8,422 nt of DNA from Clostridia bacterium (GCA_030536675.1 JAUNPM010000059.1:1-8422); one strand, 5' to 3'. Shown: positions 1-6,994, numbered from the stretch's first letter. The notes: a model not told the origin generated them from the sequence alone. A program made the numbers and translations.

Positions 1-11
1 TAATATAATTT

Positions 12-521
12 TTATTCTGCTAAATATTTCTCATATACAATTTGCTCAAGCTTTTCAGCTTTATTGATAACGGATTGTTTAAGATTTTCTTTGTAGGCTT
101 CAACCTTTTTAGAAATTTCTTCGTCAAAAGCTCCAAGAGTTTGAACTGCAAGAAGCCCTGCATTTTTTCCTCCGTTAATTGCTACCGTTGCAACAGGGAT
201 CCCACCCGGCATTTGAACAATTGAATAGAGAGAGTCAACGCCGCTTAATGCTCTTGTTTTTATGGGAACTCCTATAACGGGTAATGTTGTGATCGCGGCT
301 GTCATACCGGGAAGATGAGCTGCGCCTCCTGCTCCCGCAATAATTAATTTTAGACCTCTTTCCTTAGCTGTTTTAGCATATTCATACATTCTGTCAGGGG
401 TTCTGTGAGCAGAAACAACCGTAAGTTCGTATTCAATGCCAAATTCGTCAAGGACTTTTGCCGCCTCACTCATAACGGGAAGATCTGAATCACTGCCCAT
501 TATTATACCGACTGCTGCCAT
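12..521 (-). CDS. purE: N5-carboxyaminoimidazole ribonucleotide mutase (PurE class I)
   Basis: PurE moves the carboxyl group of N5-CAIR to carbon 4, giving CAIR, in cytosolic de novo purine synthesis; it takes its substrate from PurK, encoded just upstream. The 169-residue product has the normal length for class I PurE. Visible family motifs are GSDSD (residues 9-13, phosphate binding), SAHRTP (37-42, with His39 matching the catalytic His45 of E. coli PurE), and GAGGAAHLPGM (63-73). MPGGIPVATVAI follows at about 104-115. A lysine- and glutamate-rich helical tail ends the protein. The start is ATG, preceded by AGGAG at 531-535 with 9-base spacing; this site touches the purK stop codon (536-538), and only 14 bases separate the two genes, so co-transcription and coupled translation are likely. 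Presence of PurK argues for the bacterial mutase reaction rather than the direct AIR carboxylase activity of class II enzymes. Function is very secure. Confidence 0.97.
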   Translation of the reverse strand: MAAVGIIMGSDSDLPVMSEAAKVLDEFGIEYELTVVSAHRTPDRMYEYAKTAKERGLKLIIAGAGGAAHLPGMTAAITTLPVIGVPIKTRALSGVDSLYSIVQMPGGIPVATVAINGGKNAGLLAVQTLGAFDEEISKKVEAYKENLKQSVINKAEKLEQIVYEKYLAE

Positions 522-535
522 TGTATCACACTCCT

Positions 536-1693
536 TTAAGATCTGATTTTTATATAGTTAAAAGCCTCATCAGCTATAGCCTCGGCTTTTAAAACGCTGT
601 TTGATGTAACGGTTATATGTCCCATTTTTCTTTTGGGTTTTGTTTCCGTTTTGCCGTATATATGAACGGTTGTGCCCTTTAGTGCAAGGGCTTTGTCAAG
701 TCCCGAAACAAGGGCCTTTCCGCTGTATCCCTCTTCACCTAATATATTGATCATAACTGTAGGTGAAATAAGACTTGTATCGCCTAAAGGCAAACCTACG
801 ACGGCTCTTATATGATTTTCAAATTGGCTTGTAATACAGCCTTCTATTGTGTAGTGTCCCGAATTGTGGGGACGGGGCGCTATTTCGTTTACAAGTATTT
901 TGTTGTCGTTTGTAACAAACATTTCAACACAAAACATACCTATGCCGTCAAATATTTCCATAACCTTTGATGCTGCTTTCATAGCTGATTTTGACGCTTC
1001 ATCGGGTATGTTTGCAGGGACTTTTGTCTTGTGCAGTATGCTGTCAATATGAATGTTATCTCCTACGGGATACACGGCTATATCTCCGTTAAGACTGCGG
1101 CAGGCAAGTATAGAGGTTTCCATTTTAAATTTGATCATTTTTTCTGCCATAAGTTTTATTGTGCCGTTTCCCAATTCCCTGTAGGCTTCGTCAATGTGAT
1201 CGTAGGATTTGACAACGGCATTTCCCTTGCCGTCATATCCGCCTGTTCTTGCTTTAAGCATATAAGGATAACCGTAAATTTCACCTGCTTTTGCCATATC
1301 TTCCTTGCTTTTAACAGGCATAAATTCGGGAACGGGCAATCCTGCCTTTAAAAGAGTTTCCTTTTGAGTAAGCTTGTCTTGTATGATTTCAAGACTTGCG
1401 GGAGTAGGATACACCTTATATCCTTGGGCTTCCAGCTTTTCAAGTGCTTTTGCGTTTATGTGCTCAAATTCGTATGTAATGACGTCTGTTTTTTCGGCAA
1501 GGAGCTGAAAAGCCTGTTCGTCATCAAAAGAGGCAACTATATGTTCATCACATATACTGTGACAGGGACATTGTTCGGAAGGGTCGAGAACTACTGCATA
1601 AAACCCCATTTTCTTTGCTTCAAGGAGCATCATCTGCCCCAGCTGACCTCCGCCTATTATACCTATTTTTTTATTTAAAAAGTAATTTTCCAA
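536..1693 (-). CDS. purK: N5-carboxyaminoimidazole ribonucleotide synthase (PurK), probable TTG start
   Basis: PurK is an ATP-grasp enzyme that joins bicarbonate to aminoimidazole ribonucleotide using ATP, making N5-CAIR for PurE. In numbering from the upstream GTG, the motifs are GIIGGGQLGQM (14-24, Rossmann-like N-terminal domain), the ATP-grasp glycine loop TGGYDGKGN (153-161), and the metal and substrate loop NEIAPRPHNSGHYTIE (272-287). The C-terminal barrel follows, with YGKTETKPKRKMGH (349-362). Length (about 385 residues) is typical. There is no ATG near the N-terminus. GTG at 1702 has no spaced ribosome site, because the GAGGTGA sequence (1699-1705) overlaps it. The same GAGGTGA sits 5 bases ahead of an in-frame TTG at 1691-1693, so I prefer the TTG start. 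The gene comes before purE, the reverse of the common purE-purK order. Function is very secure; the start is moderately so. Confidence 0.95.
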   Translation of the reverse strand: MENYFLNKKIGIIGGGQLGQMMLLEAKKMGFYAVVLDPSEQCPCHSICDEHIVASFDDEQAFQLLAEKTDVITYEFEHINAKALEKLEAQGYKVYPTPASLEIIQDKLTQKETLLKAGLPVPEFMPVKSKEDMAKAGEIYGYPYMLKARTGGYDGKGNAVVKSYDHIDEAYRELGNGTIKLMAEKMIKFKMETSILACRSLNGDIAVYPVGDNIHIDSILHKTKVPANIPDEASKSAMKAASKVMEIFDGIGMFCVEMFVTNDNKILVNEIAPRPHNSGHYTIEGCITSQFENHIRAVVGLPLGDTSLISPTVMINILGEEGYSGKALVSGLDKALALKGTTVHIYGKTETKPKRKMGHITVTSNSVLKAEAIADEAFNYIKIRS

Positions 1694-1723
1694 CTTATTC
1701 ACCTCATAATTCTATTCATATAT

Positions 1724-1752
1724 ATAATAACACAAAAAGTTATCAATATCAA
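1724..1752 (-). promoter_or_regulatory. Probable sigma-A promoter of purK-purE
   Basis: Read on the minus strand, TTGATA (1747-1752) and TATTAT (1724-1729) are separated by exactly 17 bases. Transcription would start near 1717, leaving a leader of only about 24 bases before the preferred TTG start. That is too short for a purine riboswitch, and I see no PurR-type box, so any purine control would have to act at initiation. A second TTGATA lies directly next to the -35 (1741-1746). Confidence 0.6.
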
Positions 1753-1854
1753 TTGGTTTTAATTAAGATTTGATTAACATAATGAATTGAAAATAAAAAA
1801 AATTTAATTTATTAAAGTTTACACTGTTTATATTGATATTAAAAAGTAATACAC

Positions 1855-1883
1855 TTGACCGTGTTTTTGTGTTATAATAAAAA
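1855..1883 (+). promoter_or_regulatory. Probable promoter of ftsK (extended -10)
   Basis: TGtTATAAT at 1870-1878 is a perfect extended -10 element; the hexamer 17 bases upstream is weak. A good -35-like TTGACC (1855-1860) lies only 12 bases from that -10, but is 17 bases from a poorer TAAAAA (1878-1883). Either pairing puts the transcription start at about 1885-1890, downstream of the ATG at 1884. That supports translation starting at 1911 instead. Confidence 0.55.
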
Positions 1884-1910
1884 ATGTATGTAATGATTTG
1901 GGAGAGTGTG

Positions 1911-4706
1911 ATGAAAATGGCTTCAGCAATTAAGAAGAATACTAATAAAAAAGCATCGGCTAATAATACACGAGGCAATGGAAATAAAACAAAGCAAAGG
2001 AGCACAAGCGGGGCGGCAAAAGAACCTAAGCTGACTAAGGCGGAGCAGAGAAGGCTTGATGAAAGAAAACAGACTTTAAAGGCAGAGGTAACTGCTATAG
2101 CCTTTATAGGCATATCCGTAATTATATTTATATGCGTTATTGCAAGTGACAGAATGGGAATAGCGGGAGGATATGTATCGGCGGGACTTAAGCATTTGTT
2201 TGGAATAGGTGCTGTAATAATGCCTGTTGTTTTTATGGTCTTTGGTGTACAGACGCTTATGGACAAGACTAAGTATGCTTATAAATTTAAACTTACGTTA
2301 TTTATAGGTTTCTTTTTGACAATAATATGTCTGGCTCACGTGTTTTCAATGGAAAGCGGAATAGGAGATGTGCCTTTTTCTCAATATATTTCAAACAGCT
2401 TTCTTAACGGAGGAGTGGGCAACGGCGGACTTATAGGCGCGCTTATAGGCGGTGTTCTTTGTGCATTGATAGGAAAAACGGGAACGGCAATTATTTTAAT
2501 TATTTTGGGTATTATACTTATTGTGCTTGCTACGGGGAAAACCGTGGCAGATTTTCTGGGAGCCTTTGGTGACTGGATAGACGGAACAAAGGAGGAATTT
2601 CAGGAATACAGAAGAAATCACATTGTAATTGATGAGGAAGAGGAGTATGACTCATATTACGATGAAGAGGAAAATGTTCAAATGGAGCTTCCCGTTGAAA
2701 AAATGAAAAAAAATAAAAGACAAAAGGACGTGGGAAGAAAGCCTGTGTACATAGATATTCCCGAAGAAAAGGGAATAAATGAAGAAAAGGTGATCATTGA
2801 TACAGACCTGTTCAAACCAAAAAGAATTGAAAATATGGAGGATGATGAACAGCCTCCTGCTGATATACCGTCTTTTATAAAAGATGATATGGAAGCATAT
2901 GAAAAAAGTCTTAAAATAAATTCCAGTGATAATGATTTTGAATATGAAGATGATTACAGTGAACCCGAAATCCCTGTTCTTAATTTTGCAAAAAAGGAAG
3001 AGATTAAAAGGGAGGAGCTCGAAAAGAAGGAAAGAAATGAAGAGGTGGAATTTGAAAGCGGTTTTGAAGAGGTAAAGGAAGATAAAACAGAAATAAAGGT
3101 GGAGGAAGCTGCTGCCGAGGAAAAGAAAGAGTATATTGTAAAAGACAGCAGTGAGGACGTTCCGCCTTGGGAGGAAAGTGCAGGTCAGCCTGAAATAATA
3201 GAGGCGGAAGAAACGAAGGAAATAAATAAGCTGGATATAAAAACAAACACGCCTTACAAATTCCCAAGTGCGTCGCTTTTATCCAAAAATCCAAATAAAT
3301 CGGGAGCAACAAACAGAGATGAGCTTATAAGGAAGTCGAAGCTCCTTGAAGAGACCCTTTCAACTTTCGGCGTAAATGCAAAGGTGGTAAATGTAAGTCA
3401 GGGACCTGCCGTAACAAGATATGAGCTTATACCGCCAAAGGGTATACCGGTAAGTAAAATAACTAAGCTGGATAAGGATATAGAGCTGGGACTTGCGGCA
3501 AAATCAGTAAGAATAGAAGCTCCTATACCGGGAACAAATAAAATAGGTATAGAGCTTGGAAATGATTCGGTGTCACCTGTTTATTTCAGTGAGGTTCTTT
3601 TAACGGATAAATTCAGAGATTATAAAAGTAAGCTGGCTTTTGGTGTGGGAAAGGATATTACAGGCACCGTAATAGTTACGGATATTGCTGATATGACACA
3701 TTTGCTTATTGCAGGTGCAACAGGTGCAGGTAAGTCCGTATGTATAAACACTCTTATAACATCTATATTGTATAAAGCTACTCCCGACGAAGTAAAGCTT
3801 ATAATGATCGACCCTAAAAAGGTGGAGCTTAGTGTATACAACGGGATACCTCATTTGCTTATACCTGTTGTAAGCGATGTTCAGAAAGCATCGGGTGCCC
3901 TGAACTGGGCAATAAGGGAAATGGAAAGAAGATATGATCTTCTTGAAAAATACGGAGTAAGGAATATAAAAGGCTACAACAAACTTAAGGACGTTGAAAA
4001 ACTTCCCTATATAGTTATTATTATAGATGAGCTTGCAGACCTTATGATGACAACGGGCAAGGAAGTGGAAAATGCCATTGTAAGAATTACACAGCTTGCA
4101 AGAGCAGCAGGTATGCATCTTGTAATAGCTACCCAAAGACCCGATTCAAATATTGTGACGGGACTTATAAAGGCAAATGTGCCTTCAAGAATAGCCTTCA
4201 AGGTTGCGGGCAGCATAAATTCCAAAATAATATTGGACGCAACGGGTGCCGAAAAACTTTTGGGAAGAGGAGATATGCTTCTTAAAACAAGGGCTTTTGA
4301 TGACAAGCCTTTGAGAATACAGGGGGCGTTTGTTACAGATGAAGAGGTTGAGGCGATAGTTGAGTCAATAAAAACAGACGGGGATCATTATGATAAATCT
4401 GTTATTGATGAGATAAATAAGTCTGTTGCGGAAGCTCACGGGGAAGAAAGCGAAGGAGGAGATGCGGGCGGAGATGACCTTATTGATGAAGTTATAAAAC
4501 TTGTTGCAATACAGCAGAAAGCCTCTACAAGTTTTATACAGCGAAAATTTAAAATAGGGTATAACAGGGCTGCACGTATAATAGATGAGCTTGAAGAAAG
4601 AGGAATAGTGGGACCCGATATGGGAGGAACAAAGGGAAGAGAGGTAAAAATCGATAAATATCAGTATAACGAGTGGAAAAACAGACAGGACAGTTATGAC
4701 GAATAG
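1911..4706 (+). CDS. ftsK: FtsK/SpoIIIE family DNA translocase
   Basis: This is a membrane-anchored ATPase that pumps chromosomal DNA through the closing septum during division or sporulation. From the N-terminus of the 931-residue product: a basic cytoplasmic tail (1-60); four or five hydrophobic membrane segments (about 61-79, 94-115, 127-147, 172-209); and a highly charged, Glu/Lys-rich linker (about 240-440). The alpha motor domain follows (about 478-551), then the RecA-like beta domain with Walker A GATGAGKS (602-609, Lys608) and Walker B VIIIDELADL (702-711). ATQRPD and the KANVPSRIAFKV motif lie beyond it. A winged-helix gamma domain closes the protein (about 857-902; IQRKFKIGYNRAARIIDELE), the part that reads KOPS/SRS orientation sequences. 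I chose ATG 1911 over the in-frame ATG 1884 because GGGAGAG (1900-1906) fits only the former and the promoter leaves 1884 outside the transcript. Whether it acts at every division or mainly in sporulation cannot be told from sequence. Confidence 0.96.
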   Translation: MKMASAIKKNTNKKASANNTRGNGNKTKQRSTSGAAKEPKLTKAEQRRLDERKQTLKAEVTAIAFIGISVIIFICVIASDRMGIAGGYVSAGLKHLFGIGAVIMPVVFMVFGVQTLMDKTKYAYKFKLTLFIGFFLTIICLAHVFSMESGIGDVPFSQYISNSFLNGGVGNGGLIGALIGGVLCALIGKTGTAIILIILGIILIVLATGKTVADFLGAFGDWIDGTKEEFQEYRRNHIVIDEEEEYDSYYDEEENVQMELPVEKMKKNKRQKDVGRKPVYIDIPEEKGINEEKVIIDTDLFKPKRIENMEDDEQPPADIPSFIKDDMEAYEKSLKINSSDNDFEYEDDYSEPEIPVLNFAKKEEIKREELEKKERNEEVEFESGFEEVKEDKTEIKVEEAAAEEKKEYIVKDSSEDVPPWEESAGQPEIIEAEETKEINKLDIKTNTPYKFPSASLLSKNPNKSGATNRDELIRKSKLLEETLSTFGVNAKVVNVSQGPAVTRYELIPPKGIPVSKITKLDKDIELGLAAKSVRIEAPIPGTNKIGIELGNDSVSPVYFSEVLLTDKFRDYKSKLAFGVGKDITGTVIVTDIADMTHLLIAGATGAGKSVCINTLITSILYKATPDEVKLIMIDPKKVELSVYNGIPHLLIPVVSDVQKASGALNWAIREMERRYDLLEKYGVRNIKGYNKLKDVEKLPYIVIIIDELADLMMTTGKEVENAIVRITQLARAAGMHLVIATQRPDSNIVTGLIKANVPSRIAFKVAGSINSKIILDATGAEKLLGRGDMLLKTRAFDDKPLRIQGAFVTDEEVEAIVESIKTDGDHYDKSVIDEINKSVAEAHGEESEGGDAGGDDLIDEVIKLVAIQQKASTSFIQRKFKIGYNRAARIIDELEERGIVGPDMGGTKGREVKIDKYQYNEWKNRQDSYDE

Positions 4707-4740
4707 GCTTAAAAAATGAAGGATTTAAAATGTAAAATGC

Positions 4741-4755
4741 AATTGTCTGACAATT
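4741..4755. repeat. Perfect 15-base palindrome downstream of ftsK
   Basis: AATTGTC and GACAATT flank a central T. The loop is too tight and there is no following T-run, so it is not a convincing terminator. It lies 35 bases after the ftsK stop and about 120 bases upstream of the promoter of the next gene. It could be a binding site for a dimeric regulator; no function is shown. Confidence 0.4.
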
Positions 4756-4803
4756 TCAAATCAAAAATTAAAAAAATATTAAGATAAGGTTCCTTTTTGC
4801 CTA

Positions 4804-4823
4804 ATTTTTGCGGATTTTTGCGG
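4804..4823. repeat. Tandem 10-base repeat ATTTTTGCGG, two copies
   Basis: Two exact adjacent copies (4804-4813 and 4814-4823) lie in the gap between ftsK and the DUF4914 gene. The core TTTTTGC also occurs at 4794-4800 and at 4878-4884, the latter next to the -35 of the next promoter. One helical turn separates the copies, as in some activator or repressor sites, but slippage repeats are also possible in such AT-rich DNA. Confidence 0.45.
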
Positions 4824-4872
4824 AAGAGTATGGTAATAATTAATAAAAAATTGAATTTTGGAATACTTTCTA

Positions 4873-4901
4873 TTGCTTTTTTGCAGATGAAGTGTTATAG
4901 T
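4873..4901 (+). promoter_or_regulatory. Probable promoter of the DUF4914 gene (extended -10)
   Basis: TTGCTT (4873-4878) and TATAGT (4896-4901) are 17 bases apart, and the -10 is extended by TG at 4893-4894. Transcription would begin near 4908, giving a leader of about 80 bases that ends in AAGGAGG (4971-4977), 9 bases before the ATG. I see no riboswitch or attenuator hairpin in the leader. Confidence 0.6.
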
Positions 4902-4986
4902 ATATTTTATATAGGATTTAGACTATGATATAGGTTAAAGGAAATAAATTTCTCAATAAATAAAATTATTAAGGAGGTTATATTTA

Positions 4987-6891
4987 ATGACAAAGAAAAA
5001 CAAGCCTGATGTTATTAACAAAATGGTTTTGCCTACTTGCTTAAACGATATTGTTAAAAACAGCAACGCTAAGATCATTATCCCCGAAACCAAAGAAGAA
5101 TTATTTGATTTGGCTATGGGCGGCAAGGATAATAGTACTAATGAAGTGAGCTTTGATGTAAACGGAAAAACCGTTAAAGAAGGCTCTGTTGTAAGATGTA
5201 AAAACGGTATCGTAATTAATTTTGACGATCCTGCAATGAGAAGAAGAGATCCTAACTCAATGGTTATTGCAGACGATCTTCCTACAGACAAGCCTACTCA
5301 TATGGAAAGATTCGGCAAGCCTTTTGACCCAATAAGAACAGAAACCTTTGAATGGTTAAAGTCACAGGAAAGCCTTATTGTAGTGCCTTTCTTTGCAGGT
5401 AATGTTTCAATGAATATATGCTATCCCTGTATGGCTGTTGTTCCGGGAAATGCAGCTTGTTTTGCGGCAGCTCTTGCGGAATTACAGGGCTTTATCCCTG
5501 CAAGCAAAATACCTAACTATTTTAAGCCAAAGGCTGTTATTTATGTAGCTCCTACTTTCAGACATACACATTATGACGGAAAGCAGATCGTTGTTCATAA
5601 CAGATTATATGATTTACAGGAAATATTCAGCTATAATCTTTACTTGGGACCATCTGCCAAAAAGGGTGTTTACTCAATTCTTCTTCACATCGGAGAGCAG
5701 GAAGGCTGGGTAACCTTACACGCATCAACAGTTAAGGTGGTTACACCTTATGAGCTTGAGCTTACTATTATGCACGAAGGTGCTTCAGGCGGCGGTAAGT
5801 CTGAAATGACTGAGCCTGTCCACAGAGAGCCTGACGGTAAGGTGCTTCTTGCAACAAATATTATAACAGGTGAGGAAAGCTATGTAACTATTGCTGATAC
5901 TGCCACACTTTATCCCGTAACAGATGATATGGCTCTTGCACACCCATCTCTTCAAAATGACAGCAAGAAACTTGTTGTTTGTGATGCAGAGTATGGCTGG
6001 TTCTTAAGAGTTAATCACATTGACCAGTACGGTACTGAGCCTGAAACTGAAAAGGCTTGCTGTCATCCTAAGGAGCCTCTTGTATTCCTTAATATGAATG
6101 CTGTACCGGGTTCAACCTGTCTTATATGGGATCATATTGAGGATTCTCCCGGCGTTCCTTGTCCTAACCCAAGAGTTATTATGCCTAGAAAGCTTAAGAA
6201 CAATATTGTAAACGGCACTGCGGAGATCGATGTACGAAGCTTTGGTATCAGAACTCCACCTACAACTAAGGAACACCCTGACTATGGTATAATTGGTATG
6301 TTCCACGTTCTTCCTCCGGCTCTTGCGTGGGTATGGAGACTTGTAGCTCCAAGAGGTTTTGCTAACCCTTCAATTATCGATGCAGGCGGAAACCAGATGA
6401 AGTCAGAGGGTGTAGGTTCTTACTGGCCTTTTGCTACAGGCAAAAAGGTTGATCAGGCTAATTTGCTCTTAAAGCAGATAATTGCAACTCCAAGCACAAG
6501 ATATATACTTATTCCTAATCAGTATATCGGTGCTTATAAGATCGGCTTTGCAGGCGAATGGGTAACAAGAGAATACCTTTCAAGAAGAGGCGGAGCAAGA
6601 TTTAAGAGAGAGCAGCTTGAGGAAGCAAGATGTTCATTGCTTGGATATATTCCTAAGTCTGTTAAAATAGACGGTACTCCAATTCACCCCGGATTAATAA
6701 AGGTTAATATCCAGGGAAGAGTCGGAAACGAAGCATATGATATAGGTGCTAAAAAGCTTACGGACTTCTTTAAGGAACAGTTAAAGCAGTTTGATACTCC
6801 TGAACTTGATCCTTTAGGAAAGAAGATCATTGACGCTGTTTTAAACGATGCTTCTGTTCAGGAATACTATGATTTGATTCCTAAACTTTAA
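4987..6891 (+). CDS. DUF4914-family protein, predicted PEP carboxykinase-like fold
   Basis: I recognise this 634-residue protein as DUF4914-like (from memory; no biochemical role known to me). It has no signal peptide or membrane segment, so it is likely cytosolic. Motifs in order resemble PEP carboxykinase, mainly the GTP type: IVVPFFAG (131-138), Tyr219 and Lys225-Lys226 in YLGPSAKKG, and EGWVTLH (239-245). The P-loop GASGGGKS (265-272) follows, then TDDMA (312-316), DAEYGW (333-338), CPNPRV (392-397), SFGIRTP (418-424), VLPP (441-444) and YWPF (479-482). In PEPCK the equivalent Lys, His and Asp bind metal, the P-loop binds nucleotide, and the PNxR and FGxRxP arginines contact substrate. 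The P-loop ending in GKSE also recalls HPr kinase. A strong ribosome site, own promoter and terminator, and codons unlike ftsK suggest high, independent expression. The coding call is certain; the fold is a well-supported inference; the substrate is unknown. Confidence 0.85.
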   Translation: MTKKNKPDVINKMVLPTCLNDIVKNSNAKIIIPETKEELFDLAMGGKDNSTNEVSFDVNGKTVKEGSVVRCKNGIVINFDDPAMRRRDPNSMVIADDLPTDKPTHMERFGKPFDPIRTETFEWLKSQESLIVVPFFAGNVSMNICYPCMAVVPGNAACFAAALAELQGFIPASKIPNYFKPKAVIYVAPTFRHTHYDGKQIVVHNRLYDLQEIFSYNLYLGPSAKKGVYSILLHIGEQEGWVTLHASTVKVVTPYELELTIMHEGASGGGKSEMTEPVHREPDGKVLLATNIITGEESYVTIADTATLYPVTDDMALAHPSLQNDSKKLVVCDAEYGWFLRVNHIDQYGTEPETEKACCHPKEPLVFLNMNAVPGSTCLIWDHIEDSPGVPCPNPRVIMPRKLKNNIVNGTAEIDVRSFGIRTPPTTKEHPDYGIIGMFHVLPPALAWVWRLVAPRGFANPSIIDAGGNQMKSEGVGSYWPFATGKKVDQANLLLKQIIATPSTRYILIPNQYIGAYKIGFAGEWVTREYLSRRGGARFKREQLEEARCSLLGYIPKSVKIDGTPIHPGLIKVNIQGRVGNEAYDIGAKKLTDFFKEQLKQFDTPELDPLGKKIIDAVLNDASVQEYYDLIPKL

Positions 6892-6916
6892 TAATAAATA
6901 ATTTAAATGATGAAAG

Positions 6917-6948
6917 CGCAGATCGTAAATATGGTCTGCGTTTTTTTT
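6917..6948 (+). terminator. Intrinsic terminator after the DUF4914 gene
   Basis: CGCAGATC (6917-6924) pairs with GGTCTGCG (6933-6940) over 8 base pairs, including one G-U pair, around an 8-base loop, and is followed at once by eight T residues (6941-6948). Upstream AAAG can pair with the first Ts to lengthen the stem. It starts about 25 bases after the stop codon and separates this gene from the HD-hydE unit. Confidence 0.9.
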
Positions 6949-6965
6949 AATTTGTATTATTTTCC

Positions 6966-6994
6966 TTGACAAATGTATATATTTTGTGTAATAT
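6966..6994 (+). promoter_or_regulatory. Probable sigma-A promoter of the HD gene and hydE
   Basis: A perfect TTGACA (6966-6971) and TAATAT (6989-6994) are 17 bases apart. The predicted start near 7001 leaves a leader of about 50 bases ahead of the ATG at 7054. The promoter lies just past the terminator of the preceding gene, so the HD-hydE pair appears to be its own transcription unit. Confidence 0.65.

Noticed and set aside
864..1678. Plus-strand open frames within purK
   Set aside because: These are opposite-strand shadows of a secure purK gene.
1741..1838. Nine-base inverted repeat TATCAATAT (1741-1749) with ATATTGATA (1830-1838)
   Set aside because: It falls in very AT-rich DNA, is 80 bases apart and of low complexity, so chance is the simplest explanation.
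1703..1883. A purine riboswitch or PurR box before purK
   Set aside because: The predicted leader is only about 24 bases and no matching sequence is visible.
1884..1910. ATG at 1884 as the ftsK start
   Set aside because: It has no ribosome site and lies upstream of, or at, the predicted transcription start; ATG 1911 has GGGAGAG at good spacing.
1763..2266. A 167-residue open frame on the minus strand across the ftsK promoter and 5' end
   Set aside because: It lies antisense to the membrane segments of ftsK; its hydrophobic composition is what the reverse of such codons gives, and it has no recognisable motif.
3600..4306. Several minus-strand open frames inside ftsK
   Set aside because: They are reverse-strand shadows of the conserved motor domain, with cysteine-, tyrosine- and histidine-rich low-complexity translations.
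4707..4803. A terminator for ftsK
   Set aside because: AAGG/CCTT and AGG/CCT pairings are too short to form a stable hairpin; I could not support a terminator here.
4953..5291. Minus-strand 112-residue frame over the start of the DUF4914 gene
   Set aside because: It is antisense to a gene with a strong ribosome site and clear family match, and shows no motif of its own.
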